64,000 nucleotides of DNA from Rhizobium sp. NXC14 (GTDB lineage: Bacteria > Pseudomonadota > Alphaproteobacteria > Rhizobiales > Rhizobiaceae): NCBI RefSeq assembly GCF_002117485.1, contig NZ_CP021030.1:3413001-3477000 (forward strand), given 5' to 3'. The notes under the pieces are model-generated. The model ran no database searches. It had not been told where the DNA came from and was given only the letters and a program-made list of their open reading frames with translations. The position numbers and the translations under genes are program-made. Of the stretch, positions 7,957-17,443 are shown one piece after another (positions within the stretch are counted from its first letter, which is position 1; every line of letters starts with the position of its first letter).

Positions 7957-8429
7957 GGTCTCTCCTTTCTGCTGTTGCACGCAAACCCTATCGATTAATA
8001 CGTCGAAAATTTGATCGAATTCGCCTAAATTCGTCAGCATAAAAATATATGTTCGAAATAATTTAGAACTCATCAAATAATTCTGAACGTTACGCGCGAA
8101 AAAATTGTTGAAATTAAGCCAGATTGCCTGAAAGTGACACTAAATATCTCAATATGCTCGACTGATAGATGAAAATAACTGTGTCAATTCAACAATCTTT
8201 TCAAAAAACTCGTATTTATTTCATTTCAATTCGGACAACGCCCCTATGCGACCACAGAAGCGGCAAGATCCGCGGCTATCTCTCGCCGAATTGCCGAATG
8301 CTGTATTGGAATTCTCGACTGAAATGCCGTTGAAGCGCTCTCGGCGAACCGATCGCGCGCTTTTCATGTGGGCTCGGATGAAAGAGCGCTCGGTTGCAGA
8401 CACGAAGCCAAAAGATATTTAACCGGATC
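7957..8429. other. AT-rich divergent intergenic region
   Basis: The first 300 bases are distinctly AT-rich compared with the surroundings and contain no supportable gene. They separate the leftward peptide cluster from the rightward gene at 8430 and should hold promoters for both. No confident operator was identified. Confidence 0.45.
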
Positions 8430-9362
8430 ATGTATACTGCTGGGATCCAGACAGACCAACGAAACCCTTCTCGCGTGCCGGAGAAGACAAGCTTGCCCGA
8501 TAATTCGTTGCCCGCGTATGCCAAACAGCCGGCAGGAAAACCGCGGATTCCCGTGATCTTCTGGTTGCTGCTGACGATTTCCCTCTCGCTGGTCATCGGA
8601 ACGGTGCTTCTGTCCAACGACATGAAACACCTGAGGGCGATCGGCCATTATTTCGGCTTGGATCTTTTCCCCCCTGAGGATAAGCCGCCGCCGCCCAAAG
8701 CGCTTTCCCGACCGGAGCCGCCGGCGACCTACAAGCTTCCTCTGCATGCCACCGAAGCGCCCATGGCACAGACCGCGTCGGCTTTTCTGCGCACATGGCG
8801 CATATCAGGGCCTGCAATGTGCGCGGCGCTGCGCCAAGCGGGCGTTCAGACCAGCGAATGGGCGGCGGCCAGCTTCAATGCCGACACGTTCGAGTGCTTT
8901 TACGAGCACAGCGCCAAGCGCGAGAAGGATCAGCTCGCGAATTCCATCTTCGTCATTGTTCGTGGCGATGCCGCCGGCACGATCAGCAGCATGCGCGTGA
9001 AGATCGTCAATCCCGGAACGGATCAGAATGGCCAGCTCGATCCGGCGATCCTGCGAGTTTTCGAAACCATGCTGCTTCAACCGCAATGGCTCGATTTTCA
9101 TGAGACCCTGAATGCGATAAAAAACTTGAAGGACGTCAAGGAAGACGGCTTCGGAGCCAATATCGCCTTCACCCACGAGGTGCTCAATCCGGAGCGCTAC
9201 AATTTTACCCTCTCGCTGGAGGCAATCTCAGCCCCTCAGAAAAGGGCGAGGAATTACTTTTCCGGCAGAACATGGCTTCCCGCGCCGGAGCCCGCAATTG
9301 CGGCCAACCGCGCGCAGCCGGAACTTCCCCATCAAGAGCCGCCGGCAGTAAATCGCAATTAG
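8430..9362 (+). CDS. Membrane-anchored hypothetical protein (DUF6030-like)
   Basis: After a basic, proline-containing cytoplasmic tail there is one membrane segment (FWLLLTISLSLVIGTVLL, residues about 38-55), then a proline-rich linker and a soluble domain with conserved-looking Cys residues (ISGPAMCAALRQAGV, FNADTFECFYEHSAKR). The tail is rich in Ala and Pro. This resembles the rhizobial family annotated as DUF6030 near exopolysaccharide genes; that assignment is from memory. The ATG at 8430 is chosen over a TTG at 8394; neither has a strong ribosome binding site. The TAG stop spans the left boundary of the MITE that follows. Confidence 0.6.
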   Translation: MYTAGIQTDQRNPSRVPEKTSLPDNSLPAYAKQPAGKPRIPVIFWLLLTISLSLVIGTVLLSNDMKHLRAIGHYFGLDLFPPEDKPPPPKALSRPEPPATYKLPLHATEAPMAQTASAFLRTWRISGPAMCAALRQAGVQTSEWAAASFNADTFECFYEHSAKREKDQLANSIFVIVRGDAAGTISSMRVKIVNPGTDQNGQLDPAILRVFETMLLQPQWLDFHETLNAIKNLKDVKEDGFGANIAFTHEVLNPERYNFTLSLEAISAPQKRARNYFSGRTWLPAPEPAIAANRAQPELPHQEPPAVNRN

Positions 9363-9630
9363 AGCCTTTCCGGGTTAGCTTGAAGCATTCTGCCGGAGCA
9401 GGTTTTCGTCAGGGCAAAGGCGATTGGCGACGGGCATACCCCAAGGTACGTCCGAGCCGATCGCCTTTGATCCTGGCGGAAAGATGCCCGGCCCTTCGGG
9501 TTGGCTGAAACGGGCCGGCTGATCCACCGGCCGGCTTGGCCGTAGAACTGGGCTACGACGCGCGCCGGCCGGTCGACCATCCGACTCCGTTTGAGCCAAC
9601 AGAATGCTTCAATCTAACCCGGAAAGGCTC
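9362..9630. mobile_element. MITE-like element with 32-bp terminal inverted repeats
   Basis: The left end (9361-9392) and the reverse complement of the right end (9601-9632) agree at 31 of 32 positions, starting AGAGCCTTTCCGGGTTAG. The element is flanked by TA at 9360-9361 and 9631-9632, as expected for IS630/Tc1-mariner mobilisation. The interior contains a GC-rich palindrome (about 9505-9540) and no gene. It resembles rhizobial intergenic mosaic elements. The first six bases with the TA (TAGAGC) also match the ends of the IS630 copy at 1320-2363. Confidence 0.8.
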
Positions 9631-9651
9631 TAGAGCCGCATGCAGCGCACC

Positions 9652-10004
9652 TCAGGCAATGCGACTTGCATCACCGTGATGCCGGGACAGGATCCTGTAA
9701 AGCTCCGTCAAGCTGTCTGGACCTGGCCGTTCGGCCCCTTCACCACCGGCCAGACGCCAGAGACGCTCCACATTGAGGTCCTGAGTAGCTTGCGCAAGTT
9801 CGTCGTTGAGCGAGCGAACGACGTGGGCCGATTGACGCATCGCAACGAGGTTCTGACGAGCGCGCCGACGAGGAGGAGAATGATGCCGACAACGCCGAGA
9901 GCAAACGCCGCGAACTGACGATCATCAAGAAGGAATACGCCGCTGCGAACAGTCGCCATAAAAAAAGCGGCATAGCTCATCAGATAGTTAAGCCAATCTT
10001 CCAT
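9652..10004 (-). pseudogene. Frameshifted small membrane protein gene
   Basis: The first half (MEDWLNYLMSYAAFF, then FALGVVGIILLLVGALV) encodes two hydrophobic segments. Around 9875 the meaningful reading switches frame: the second half continues QNLVAMRQSAHVVRSLNDEL and ends RILSRHHGDASRIA at 9652. In the first frame translation runs on with an implausible Arg- and Thr-rich tail to 9708. Joined, the product would be about 115 residues, a short membrane protein with a cytoplasmic coiled tail. A one- or two-base indel is the simple explanation. The family is not recognised. Confidence 0.5.
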
Positions 10005-10209
10005 AGCGAGCTCTCTCCCGCAGCGGTTTAATATCTTGGCTTATGCGAAGATATCTAGAAATTGCCGTCGTTATCCGCGCCCGCTGAAAATACGTCGGAA
10101 TTTGTACCGATCTATTAATTAAGGTCGAAGCCGCGATGGATCGTAATCCGCAAGTTTGGCCCTTCAATTCCGCCGAAGACGTTAAACACAGCCAACAGTG
10201 AGAGAAAGA
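10005..10209. other. Intergenic region upstream of the xylanase gene
   Basis: This 205-base gap lies between the leftward frameshifted gene and the rightward EPS gene block. It should contain the promoter for the rightward run. A GAGAGAAAG ribosome binding site precedes the ATG at 10210. Confidence 0.4.
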
Positions 10210-11283
10210 ATGAATAGAAGACGTTTCCTCGCCTCCGTTCCGCTCGCCCTGTTATATGCGCGCGCGGGTCAGGCTTTGGCGCAGGTGCCGCCGTCCGCGG
10301 GGCTGCGCGCACTTGCCGACAGAAAATCGTTTCGATTCGGTTCGGCGATCGATCCGACGGATGTCGGCAATCCGATTGCGTCGCAGATATACATCGATAA
10401 CGTCAATTCGATAACGCCGCGAAACCAGCTGAAGTGGAAGGCAACGGAAAAGATGCCAGGCAACTTTTCCTTCGGCCCTGCCGATCAAATCGTTGCGTTT
10501 GCGCGCAAAAACAACATGCGGGTTTATGGACACACGCTTGTCTGGTATCGCACGCCCGACTAGGTGTCCGCCATCACCGATGCTGAGACCATTCGGGCGG
10601 CGATGAACCGTCATATAAAACAGGTTGTCGGTCGCTATAAGGGGTCGATCGACGCGTGGGATGTGGTGAACGAGCCGTTGGAATATGATGTGCCGGATCT
10701 GCGGGACTGCGTTTTCCGACGCCTTCTTGGCGACGACTATATCCGCATGAGCTTCGACATGGCACACGAAGCCAATCCCGACGCGATGCTGGTTCTCAAT
10801 GAGACGCACCTGGAGAAAAAATCCGACGTGTTCGAACAGAAGCGTGCACGCATCCTGAAAATTGTCGAGGATCTCGTCGCCAGAAAGACGCCGATCGGCG
10901 CCGTCGGGCTGCAATCGCATTTCCGCCCCGGTCTCGATCGGATCGATCCGGAGGGAATGGGCCGATTCTGTGCAACGCTGAAGGATATGGGTATCGGGGT
11001 TTTTATCACCGAACTCGATGCGTCCTGCCATTTCCTCAATCGCGATAAGAGTTCCACGCCGGTCTCCTATGCGGAGATTTTCGGTGACGTGATCACCGTC
11101 GCAGCCGACCGTGGTGACTTGAAAGGCGCCACCGTTTGGGGCATGTCGGAGAGATATGGCGGGCTTGACGAGAAGGACACCAACCCCGGCGCGGCATGCA
11201 CGAAGCGCGTTAATCTTTACGACGATAACAACGATCCGAGAAGTTCGATTGACGGCATCAAGCGGGCAATAGAGGCAATGTGA
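10210..11283 (+). pseudogene. pssW: GH10 endo-1,4-beta-xylanase, PssW-like, interrupted by an amber codon
   Basis: Family GH10 enzymes hydrolyse beta-1,4-linked xylan-type chains. The N terminus is a twin-arginine export signal (MNRRRFLASVPLALL). Both catalytic Glu regions are present downstream: acid/base in WDVVNEPL and nucleophile in ITELDAS. At 10561-10563 a TAG interrupts the frame exactly where the family has Trp (HTLVWYRTPD, then stop, then VSAI), so TGG to TAG is the likely change. Both halves remain open and in phase, suggesting a recent mutation, readthrough or a sequence error. Total length with the codon restored would be about 357 aa. PssW is the GH10 hydrolase of the R. leguminosarum Pss-I region. 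Confidence 0.75.
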
Positions 11284-12467
11284 TCGCCAAAGACAGTGGA
11301 GACGCGAACAGATTCATGAGAAAAGCCGTTATTTATGTGGAAAAATTTTTGCCTGCCAGCCAGGCATTCGTTCTCAACCAGGCCGTGGCATTTCGTTCCT
11401 TCGAAGCTGAAATTCTTGCCGGTTCGCGAATCTCTTCCGCCCATACGAAAAAATCAACTGTCCCGGTTCATGACATTCGTCGGTCTCCCGTTGCGCGGGC
11501 CGGTGAGCTGCTTCTGAAAATCCCGCAGGTCGGCCTGCCTTTTCTCTTTCCCGCGATCAGCCAAGCCGATCTTGTCCATGCCCATTTCGGCAAGAACGGC
11601 TATGTCATCGGTCCGCTCGCGCGCGCCGCCGGCAAGCCACTCGTCACGACGTTTCATGGCTTCGACGCCACCTATCGCGGCGATCCAAAAAAACCCGGCG
11701 GCTTCAATCAGGTGCGTTTCTTCGCCAAGGGCCGGAGCGAGATGGCCGGCTGGAACAGCTGGAACATCGCCGTTTCCGATTTTATCCGGGAGCGGTTGCT
11801 GGCGCTCGGTTTCCGCGCCGACCGCGTCTTTCGCCATCATATCGGTATCGATCTCGATCTCTTCAAAATGGAACCGCGTCCACGAAAAAAGGGGTTGGTG
11901 GTTTCCATTGCCCGTTTCGTCGACTATAAGGGCCACCGCCTCATGATCGACGCGCTCTCACGCGTGGCGGCCGCCGGCACCCCGGTTGAATTCGTCATGG
12001 TCGGACAGGGACCACTGAAGGAGGAAATCGAAGCCATGGCGCGTCGTTCCTTGCCAAGCGTCACGATCCATGAAAATCTGTCGCAGACAGAGATAAGGGA
12101 TCTGCTCGCCAGTGCGGAACTCTATCTTCATGGCAGCGTGACCCTCGACAATGGTCACGCGGAAGCCTTCGGCCTCGCCAATCTGGAGGCCGAAGCCGTC
12201 GGTACTCCGGTCGTCGCATTCCGCTCGGGAGGCGTGGGCGAAGCGATCGAAGAGGGGAAAACTGGTTATCTCGTGGAGGAGCGGGATGTCGCGGGCATGG
12301 CGGAAGCGGTTGGAAAGCTGCTCAACGACCAGGCCCTGTGGACAGCCTTCAGCGCGCGGGCACCGCTTCTGGTGGCCGAGCGCTTCGACATACGTCGTCA
12401 AACGGGGATGCTAGAGGACTATTACAGTTCCGTTCTAGACGAATTTGCCAGCCGGGGTCGGACTTGA
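11280..12467 (+). CDS. Glycosyltransferase family 4, EPS subunit assembly
   Basis: This 395-residue retaining transferase has a GT-B fold: HAHFGKNGYVIGPLARAAGK and TTFHGFDATYRG in the N domain, then SIARFVDYKGHRLMIDALSR and the C-domain EAFGLANLEAEAVGTPVVAF motif with the EX7E Glu pair. It probably adds one sugar to the lipid-linked EPS repeat on the cytoplasmic face. The GTG at 11280 overlaps the xylanase stop (GTGA) with GAGG just upstream; the ATG at 11316 is an alternative. Position beside an acetyl- and a pyruvyltransferase suggests PssS, but the symbol is not certain. Confidence 0.85.
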   Translation: MIAKDSGDANRFMRKAVIYVEKFLPASQAFVLNQAVAFRSFEAEILAGSRISSAHTKKSTVPVHDIRRSPVARAGELLLKIPQVGLPFLFPAISQADLVHAHFGKNGYVIGPLARAAGKPLVTTFHGFDATYRGDPKKPGGFNQVRFFAKGRSEMAGWNSWNIAVSDFIRERLLALGFRADRVFRHHIGIDLDLFKMEPRPRKKGLVVSIARFVDYKGHRLMIDALSRVAAAGTPVEFVMVGQGPLKEEIEAMARRSLPSVTIHENLSQTEIRDLLASAELYLHGSVTLDNGHAEAFGLANLEAEAVGTPVVAFRSGGVGEAIEEGKTGYLVEERDVAGMAEAVGKLLNDQALWTAFSARAPLLVAERFDIRRQTGMLEDYYSSVLDEFASRGRT

Positions 12468-12973
12468 TGGTGCATACAGGAAAGAAGCCGAAGTGGGGAC
12501 TGAACGTATTTCGGCCGCTGCGGAACGGGATCGTAAAGGCCAAATGGCTCTATTACACGAAATTCTGGGGTATGGACATCGATCCGACTGCCAGCTTTTC
12601 GTTGAGCGTGCGCTTCGACAAGACCAACCCGAAGGGACTGCATATCGGCGCCGAAACCTATGTCGCCTTTGAGGCGGCGATCCTAACCCACGACCTCACA
12701 CGCGGGCTCTATCTTCACACGAGGATCGGCAAACGCTGCTTCATCGGTGCCCGCAGCATCATCCTGCCCGGCGTGGAGATCGGCGACGAATGCGTCATCG
12801 GCTCCGGCTCGGTGGTGACCAAGAGCGTGCCGCCGCGATCGCTCGTGGCCGGCAACCCGGCAAAGATAATCCGCAGCGACATCAAGATCATTTCGCGTTA
12901 CGGACGCATGGCCCGCGAGGACGAAACCGTCACGCAGCTCGTGACGCACTTGCCGACTGGAGAAGCACGATGA
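12467..12973 (+). CDS. Hexapeptide-repeat acyltransferase, EPS acetylation
   Basis: The C-terminal half shows left-handed beta-helix hexapeptides ([20 protein letters not shown], then [19 protein letters not shown]) ending in the usual AGNPAKII. This is the CysE/WcaF type of O-acetyltransferase, acting on sugar hydroxyls with acetyl-CoA. The ATG at 12467 overlaps the previous stop (TGATG) and the gene overlaps the next by ATGA, so all three are translationally coupled. It matches the place and type of PssR in the Pss-I cluster. Confidence 0.82.
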   Translation: MVHTGKKPKWGLNVFRPLRNGIVKAKWLYYTKFWGMDIDPTASFSLSVRFDKTNPKGLHIGAETYVAFEAAILTHDLTRGLYLHTRIGKRCFIGARSIILPGVEIGDECVIGSGSVVTKSVPPRSLVAGNPAKIIRSDIKIISRYGRMAREDETVTQLVTHLPTGEAR

Positions 12974-13872
12974 AGATGTTTGCCTATCGCGGGAAACATG
13001 AAAATTTTGGCGACGAGCTGAACCATTGGCTCTGGGAACGTCTGCTGCCCGGCTTCTTCGACGACGATGAAAGCCAGCTCTTTCTCGGCATCGGGTCCAT
13101 CCTCTACGACAATTTCGACCCGAACATACAGAAGATCGTCTTCGGCTCGGGTTATGGCGGTTACACCAACGCGCCGAAGGTCGACGGTAACTGGACCTTC
13201 TATTTCGTGCGCGGAAAAAAGACCGCCGAGGCCCTCGGCATCGATCCGAGCTACGCCATCGGCGATTCGGGCATCCTGACCCGCAGTTGCTGGGATGCAA
13301 AAAGCGTTGAGAAGCGCTACCCCGTCTCTTTCATGCCGCACTACGAAAGCGCCATGTACGGCAGCTGGGACAAGGTCTGCGACCTTGCCGGCATCCATTA
13401 TATCGATCCGCGCTGGTCGGTGGAAAAGGTTCTGACCGAACTCAGCGCATCGCACAAGGTCGTTTCCGAGGCAATGCATGGCTGCATCATCTCCGATGCG
13501 CTGCGCGTTCCTTGGCGCGCGATCCGGCCGATTGCGCCGGGCAATCGCGCCAAGTGGTACGACTGGGCGAGTGCGCTCGATCTGGAGATCGATTTCGACC
13601 CGATCGGCCCGTCCAACCTCGTCGAAGCAGGCGCAGCTTTGGTGCGCAAAAACACATATCTGTTGAAGAATATAACGTTCCGTCACCGCCGCATCCGGCA
13701 ACTGACCGGCAACTTTGTCTTCGGCTCGACTGTCAAGACGCTGCAGCGGGTGGCTGAAAAGCCGGGACAGCTCAGCTCCGACGAGGCTATCGTAAGGGCG
13801 CACGAAAAAATGCTGGTCCAGCTGGATCGGCTGAAACAGGATTTTTCCAACAAGACGGCCAGCGCCCTTTGA
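12970..13872 (+). CDS. pssM: Polysaccharide pyruvyltransferase (PssM-like)
   Basis: This 300-residue protein begins [20 protein letters not shown], the start seen in ExoV/PssM-type ketal pyruvyltransferases, with [10 protein letters not shown] and the C-terminal [20 protein letters not shown] signature. It would transfer pyruvate from phosphoenolpyruvate to a terminal sugar of the EPS side chain. The ATG at 12970 overlaps the acyltransferase stop. In R. leguminosarum, PssM is needed for EPS pyruvylation and normal nodules. Assignment is by family and order; the other pyruvyltransferase here is at 15504. Confidence 0.82.
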   Translation: MKMFAYRGKHENFGDELNHWLWERLLPGFFDDDESQLFLGIGSILYDNFDPNIQKIVFGSGYGGYTNAPKVDGNWTFYFVRGKKTAEALGIDPSYAIGDSGILTRSCWDAKSVEKRYPVSFMPHYESAMYGSWDKVCDLAGIHYIDPRWSVEKVLTELSASHKVVSEAMHGCIISDALRVPWRAIRPIAPGNRAKWYDWASALDLEIDFDPIGPSNLVEAGAALVRKNTYLLKNITFRHRRIRQLTGNFVFGSTVKTLQRVAEKPGQLSSDEAIVRAHEKMLVQLDRLKQDFSNKTASAL

Positions 13873-13971
13873 TGATCCCGTGACGAGGCAATAAGGCATG
13901 ATGCTTTCTAATTCCGCCGATACCGACTTGCTGAAATGGTCAATGTTATCGACCTCAGGAGCCGTTCGCCC

Positions 13972-15474
13972 ATGAGCAGTGTTACCGACCGGCTGATTCA
14001 GGGCAGCATGTGGCTGAGTTTGTCCCGCGCCATCGTCAACGGGCTCTCGGCGCTCAGCACCTTCGTGCTTGCCTGGTATCTGGTGCCGGCCGATTTCGGT
14101 CTCGTCGCCATTGCAACGACGATCCAGGTGATCCTGAGTTCGGTCACCGAACTCTCCCTCAATCAGGCGCTTATCCGCCACGAGTCGCCAAGCGAAACGC
14201 ACTTCAGCGCGGTCTGGACCTTGAGCGTGACGAGAAGCGCGATATTGGCGCTGCTGTTTGCCGCCGCGTCCTATCCAATCGCCGAATTCTATAACGAGCC
14301 GCGGCTGACGAGCGTGATGCTTGCCTTGAGTTTCAGCCTGCTCCTGAGCGGGCTCGCCAATCCGCGCCGCGTCATGCTCCAGCGCGATCTGATCTTCTGG
14401 CAGGAATTCGTCCTCAACGTCTCGCAAAAGCTGGTCGGATTTATCGTCACGGTGGGAATTGCGGCCGTCTATCATAGCTATTGGGCGCTCGTGATCGGCA
14501 CCCTCGCCTATCAGGTGACCAATATCATCGTTTCCTACACCGTCCTGCCGTTCTGGCCGCGCATCACCTTTCGGCACGCGCGCGAATTGTTTTCGTTCTC
14601 GGTGTGGCTGACGGCCGGTCAGATCGTCAACACGCTGAACTGGCGGATCGAATATCTGCTGATCGGCAAGATGCTGGGCGCCACGCAGCTTGGCCACTAT
14701 ACTGTCGGCAACACCCTTTCGACGCTGCCGACGCGCGAAGCCACGGCGCCGTTGAACCAGACGATTTATCCAGGCTTTTCGAAAGTCCGCAATGATCCGA
14801 TCCGGCTGATCGCAGCTTATCAGCGTGCCCAGGCGCTGCTGGCGGCCGTGGCGCTCCCGGCCGGGATCGGTATGGCCGTGGTGGCCGAGCCGATGATGAG
14901 GCTTGCCTTGGGTGAGAAGTGGGTCCCGGCAATCTTCATCGTCCAGGCGCTAGCATCGGTCTTCGCCTTGCAAACGCTGGGTTCGCTCGTTCAGCCGCTC
15001 GGCATGGCGAAGGGCCATACCAAGATGCTGTTCATCCGCGACACGCAAATGCTGGTGGTCCGCATTCCGATCATCATCGCCGGTCTGATGCTGTACGGGC
15101 TGCCGGGCGTGGTCTATGCGCGCGTGTTGACGGGTCTGATTTCCACCGTGGTCAACATGCTTCTGGTCAAGCGCCTGATCAATCTGCCGTTCTTCCAGCA
15201 GCTCGCAGCGAACTTCCGCGCGCTTGCCAGCGTCGCCTTGATGGCGGCCGGCGTGTGGGGATTGTCGCATATGGTCAGCATGCCTGCCGACAAGCTGCAC
15301 TTGGCCGTGTATCTTGCCTTCCTCGTCATTACGGGCGGCATCATTTATCTCGGATCGAGCTTTGTTCTTTGGGTCGCTATGAAGAAGCCCAACGGCCCGG
15401 AAACCGAAGTCCACCGCATCATTGTCAAGTTCCTGTCAAAAGCAAAACGTATTGCCGTACCTAAGTCGGCCTGA
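13972..15474 (+). CDS. pssL: Wzx-type EPS repeat-unit flippase (PssL)
   Basis: This 500-residue multi-pass membrane protein of the MOP superfamily has about 12-14 hydrophobic segments, from GLSALSTFVLAWYLVPADFG onward, with the characteristic family pair LSLNQALIRH and PRRVMLQRDL. It should flip the undecaprenyl-linked repeat unit across the inner membrane. I chose the ATG at 13972, with AGGAG ten bases upstream, rather than 13936. It follows pssM by about 100 bases on the same strand. Confidence 0.88.
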   Translation: MSSVTDRLIQGSMWLSLSRAIVNGLSALSTFVLAWYLVPADFGLVAIATTIQVILSSVTELSLNQALIRHESPSETHFSAVWTLSVTRSAILALLFAAASYPIAEFYNEPRLTSVMLALSFSLLLSGLANPRRVMLQRDLIFWQEFVLNVSQKLVGFIVTVGIAAVYHSYWALVIGTLAYQVTNIIVSYTVLPFWPRITFRHARELFSFSVWLTAGQIVNTLNWRIEYLLIGKMLGATQLGHYTVGNTLSTLPTREATAPLNQTIYPGFSKVRNDPIRLIAAYQRAQALLAAVALPAGIGMAVVAEPMMRLALGEKWVPAIFIVQALASVFALQTLGSLVQPLGMAKGHTKMLFIRDTQMLVVRIPIIIAGLMLYGLPGVVYARVLTGLISTVVNMLLVKRLINLPFFQQLAANFRALASVALMAAGVWGLSHMVSMPADKLHLAVYLAFLVITGGIIYLGSSFVLWVAMKKPNGPETEVHRIIVKFLSKAKRIAVPKSA

Positions 15475-15503
15475 AGTTAACGAACACCAACAAGAGAGGC
15501 AGA

Positions 15504-16535
15504 ATGACCAGCCAATCCAGATCGGAGCTGATCGCAAAACTCAACGGCATGATCCATGATTGCCTGAAGGACTATGTCTCGCGCGATGAACCGCTTGCGA
15601 TTCTCGATTTTCCTGACATTCGCAATTGCGGCGACTCGGCGATCTGGCTGGGAGAGATGGCCTATCTCCGTGATCGCTTCGGCAAGCGTCCGGACTATGT
15701 TTCCAGGCTTCACGACTTCTCCGTCGAAGAACTGAAACGGCGGGTTCCCACAGGCCCGATCTTCATTCACGGCGGCGGCAATTTCGGCGATATCTGGGTC
15801 GCCCACCAGGATTTCCGCGAGATGATCATGGAACGTTTCCCGGATCGGCAGATCATCCAGTTTCCGCAGTCGATCCACTACAGTTCGGCTGAGCGCATCG
15901 AGCAGTCGAAGCGGGCCATCGGGCGCCACAAGAATTTCGTGCTGCTGGTGCGCGACGAAGAATCGAAGGAGTTTTCCGAGAAGCACTTTGACTGCACCGT
16001 GCGGCTATGCCCGGACATGGCTTTCGCCATCGGTCCGCTGCCGGAAAGGGCAACGCAGATCCCCGTCCTCGCCATGTTGCGCGAGGATGCGGAACGGGTT
16101 GGCGGCGGTGATCGCAAGATTCCTTCCGATATTCCTGTGGAAGACTGGATCACCGAATCGAAGCGTAAGGTAAATATCGCCAAGAAACTGGGCGTAGCTT
16201 CGGCTTATTTCGCATTGAAGCCGAGCGAAGTTGCCTTGCGCCGACTGGACGCTGCGGCTCATAACCGCTTCGAGCGCGGCATCAGCCAGATCTCCCGTGC
16301 CCGCGCGATTGTGACCGATCGCCTGCACGTCCATATCTGCTCGCTGCTGCTCGGCCGTCCGCATGCGGTACTGGACAACAGCTATGGAAAGATCCGCCGC
16401 TTCATGAATGCATTCTCCGGCGGAACCGACCTTTCCTATAAGGCGACATCGCTCGAAGACGGGATCGAGTGGGCGCGTCAGCAGGCTGGCCAGGGCCGCG
16501 CCGCTGAGAAAGAAGCTGTGGGCCTGCGGGCTTAA
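15504..16535 (+). CDS. pssK: Polysaccharide pyruvyltransferase (PssK-like)
   Basis: The 343-residue protein carries the pyruvyltransferase core: DFPDIRNCGDSAIWLGEMAY, FIHGGGNFGDIW, the mid-domain LVRDEESKEF, and the C-terminal VTDRLHVHICSLLLGRPHAV motif. It is only distantly similar to the transferase at 12970, so two different pyruvyl groups may be added to the EPS. AGAGAGGCAGA precedes the ATG at 15504. The gap to pssL is 29 bases, consistent with one transcript. Confidence 0.85.
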   Translation: MTSQSRSELIAKLNGMIHDCLKDYVSRDEPLAILDFPDIRNCGDSAIWLGEMAYLRDRFGKRPDYVSRLHDFSVEELKRRVPTGPIFIHGGGNFGDIWVAHQDFREMIMERFPDRQIIQFPQSIHYSSAERIEQSKRAIGRHKNFVLLVRDEESKEFSEKHFDCTVRLCPDMAFAIGPLPERATQIPVLAMLREDAERVGGGDRKIPSDIPVEDWITESKRKVNIAKKLGVASAYFALKPSEVALRRLDAAAHNRFERGISQISRARAIVTDRLHVHICSLLLGRPHAVLDNSYGKIRRFMNAFSGGTDLSYKATSLEDGIEWARQQAGQGRAAEKEAVGLRA

Positions 16536-16545
16536 GGGGAATTCG

Positions 16546-17367
16546 ATGCCACTTGTCACCTTCATCATCCCGGTCCGACATCAGGACAACGCGCGCGATT
16601 GGAGCAAGCTGAAGGCAAATCTCGGCCAGACCGTGGCCTCCATTTCCAATCAGACCAATGGAGATTGGCGCGGCATCATCGTAGCCAACGAAGGCGCCGA
16701 TCTACCTGATCTGCCGGAGAAATTTTCCGCCGTTCGCGTGACCTTCCCCCCTAACGACATGCATGAACTCGGCAAAGGCAGCAAGGAAGACTTCCTTGAT
16801 GCGTTCCGCGCCGACAAGGGCCGGCGCGTCCTGAGCGGCATGCTGGCCGCCGCCGACAGCCGTTTCTTCATGATTGTCGACGATGATGATTTCGTTAGCT
16901 CCCGTATCGTCCAGCATGCTTCGGAAAATCAGAACGCCAACGGCTGGACGATTGACCATGGTTACATCTGGGACGACGGCGGTAATTTCCTGCTTGGTCA
17001 TGATGACTTCAGCCATCTCTGCGGGACGTCGCTGATCATTCGCGCCGATCTTTATGAATTGCCGCAGCGGTTCGAGGACGCTTCGCTTGACTGGATCAAG
17101 TCGATGCTCGGCAGCCATGTGCGCATTGCAGATATTCTCGCCCAACGCGGAGCGCCGCTCGCCAAACTCCCCTTTCGCGGGGCGGTCTACCGGGTCGCCC
17201 ATGGCGGATCGCATAGTCGGGCGCCGAGCCTGATGCGGCAGTATTTTCTCAATCGCGGCGTGCTTCTGAAGCCGCGACGCTTGTTGCGCAATTTTCGCCG
17301 GCTGAGGGTTCTCGGCCAGGGTTATCGGCGCGAATTTTTCGGCGGGGCGCGGTCGAATCCTGCATAG
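16546..17367 (+). CDS. pssJ: Glycosyltransferase, PssJ-like (terminal galactosyltransferase candidate)
   Basis: The protein opens MPLVTFIIPVRHQDNARDWS and has the acidic metal site DSRFFMIVDDDDFV typical of GT-A fold transferases, followed by LCGTSLIIRADLYELP. It lacks membrane segments. The ATG at 16546 is preceded by AAGGGG. In R. leguminosarum, PssJ adds the terminal galactose of the EPS subunit; the match here rests on position after pssK and family type. It is 10 bases downstream of pssK. Confidence 0.75.
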   Translation: MPLVTFIIPVRHQDNARDWSKLKANLGQTVASISNQTNGDWRGIIVANEGADLPDLPEKFSAVRVTFPPNDMHELGKGSKEDFLDAFRADKGRRVLSGMLAAADSRFFMIVDDDDFVSSRIVQHASENQNANGWTIDHGYIWDDGGNFLLGHDDFSHLCGTSLIIRADLYELPQRFEDASLDWIKSMLGSHVRIADILAQRGAPLAKLPFRGAVYRVAHGGSHSRAPSLMRQYFLNRGVLLKPRRLLRNFRRLRVLGQGYRREFFGGARSNPA

Positions 17368-17443
17368 ACTCCGATGCACATAGCGAAGGCAACTAAATTA
17401 TGACGCTTTTCTCGTTCGATTTCACCAAAAGGGTTGGTTAAAG

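Noticed and set aside
12898..14697. Long antisense open frame opposite pssM and pssL
   Set aside because: It crosses two genes with strong family matches on the plus strand and gives a charged, low-complexity product.
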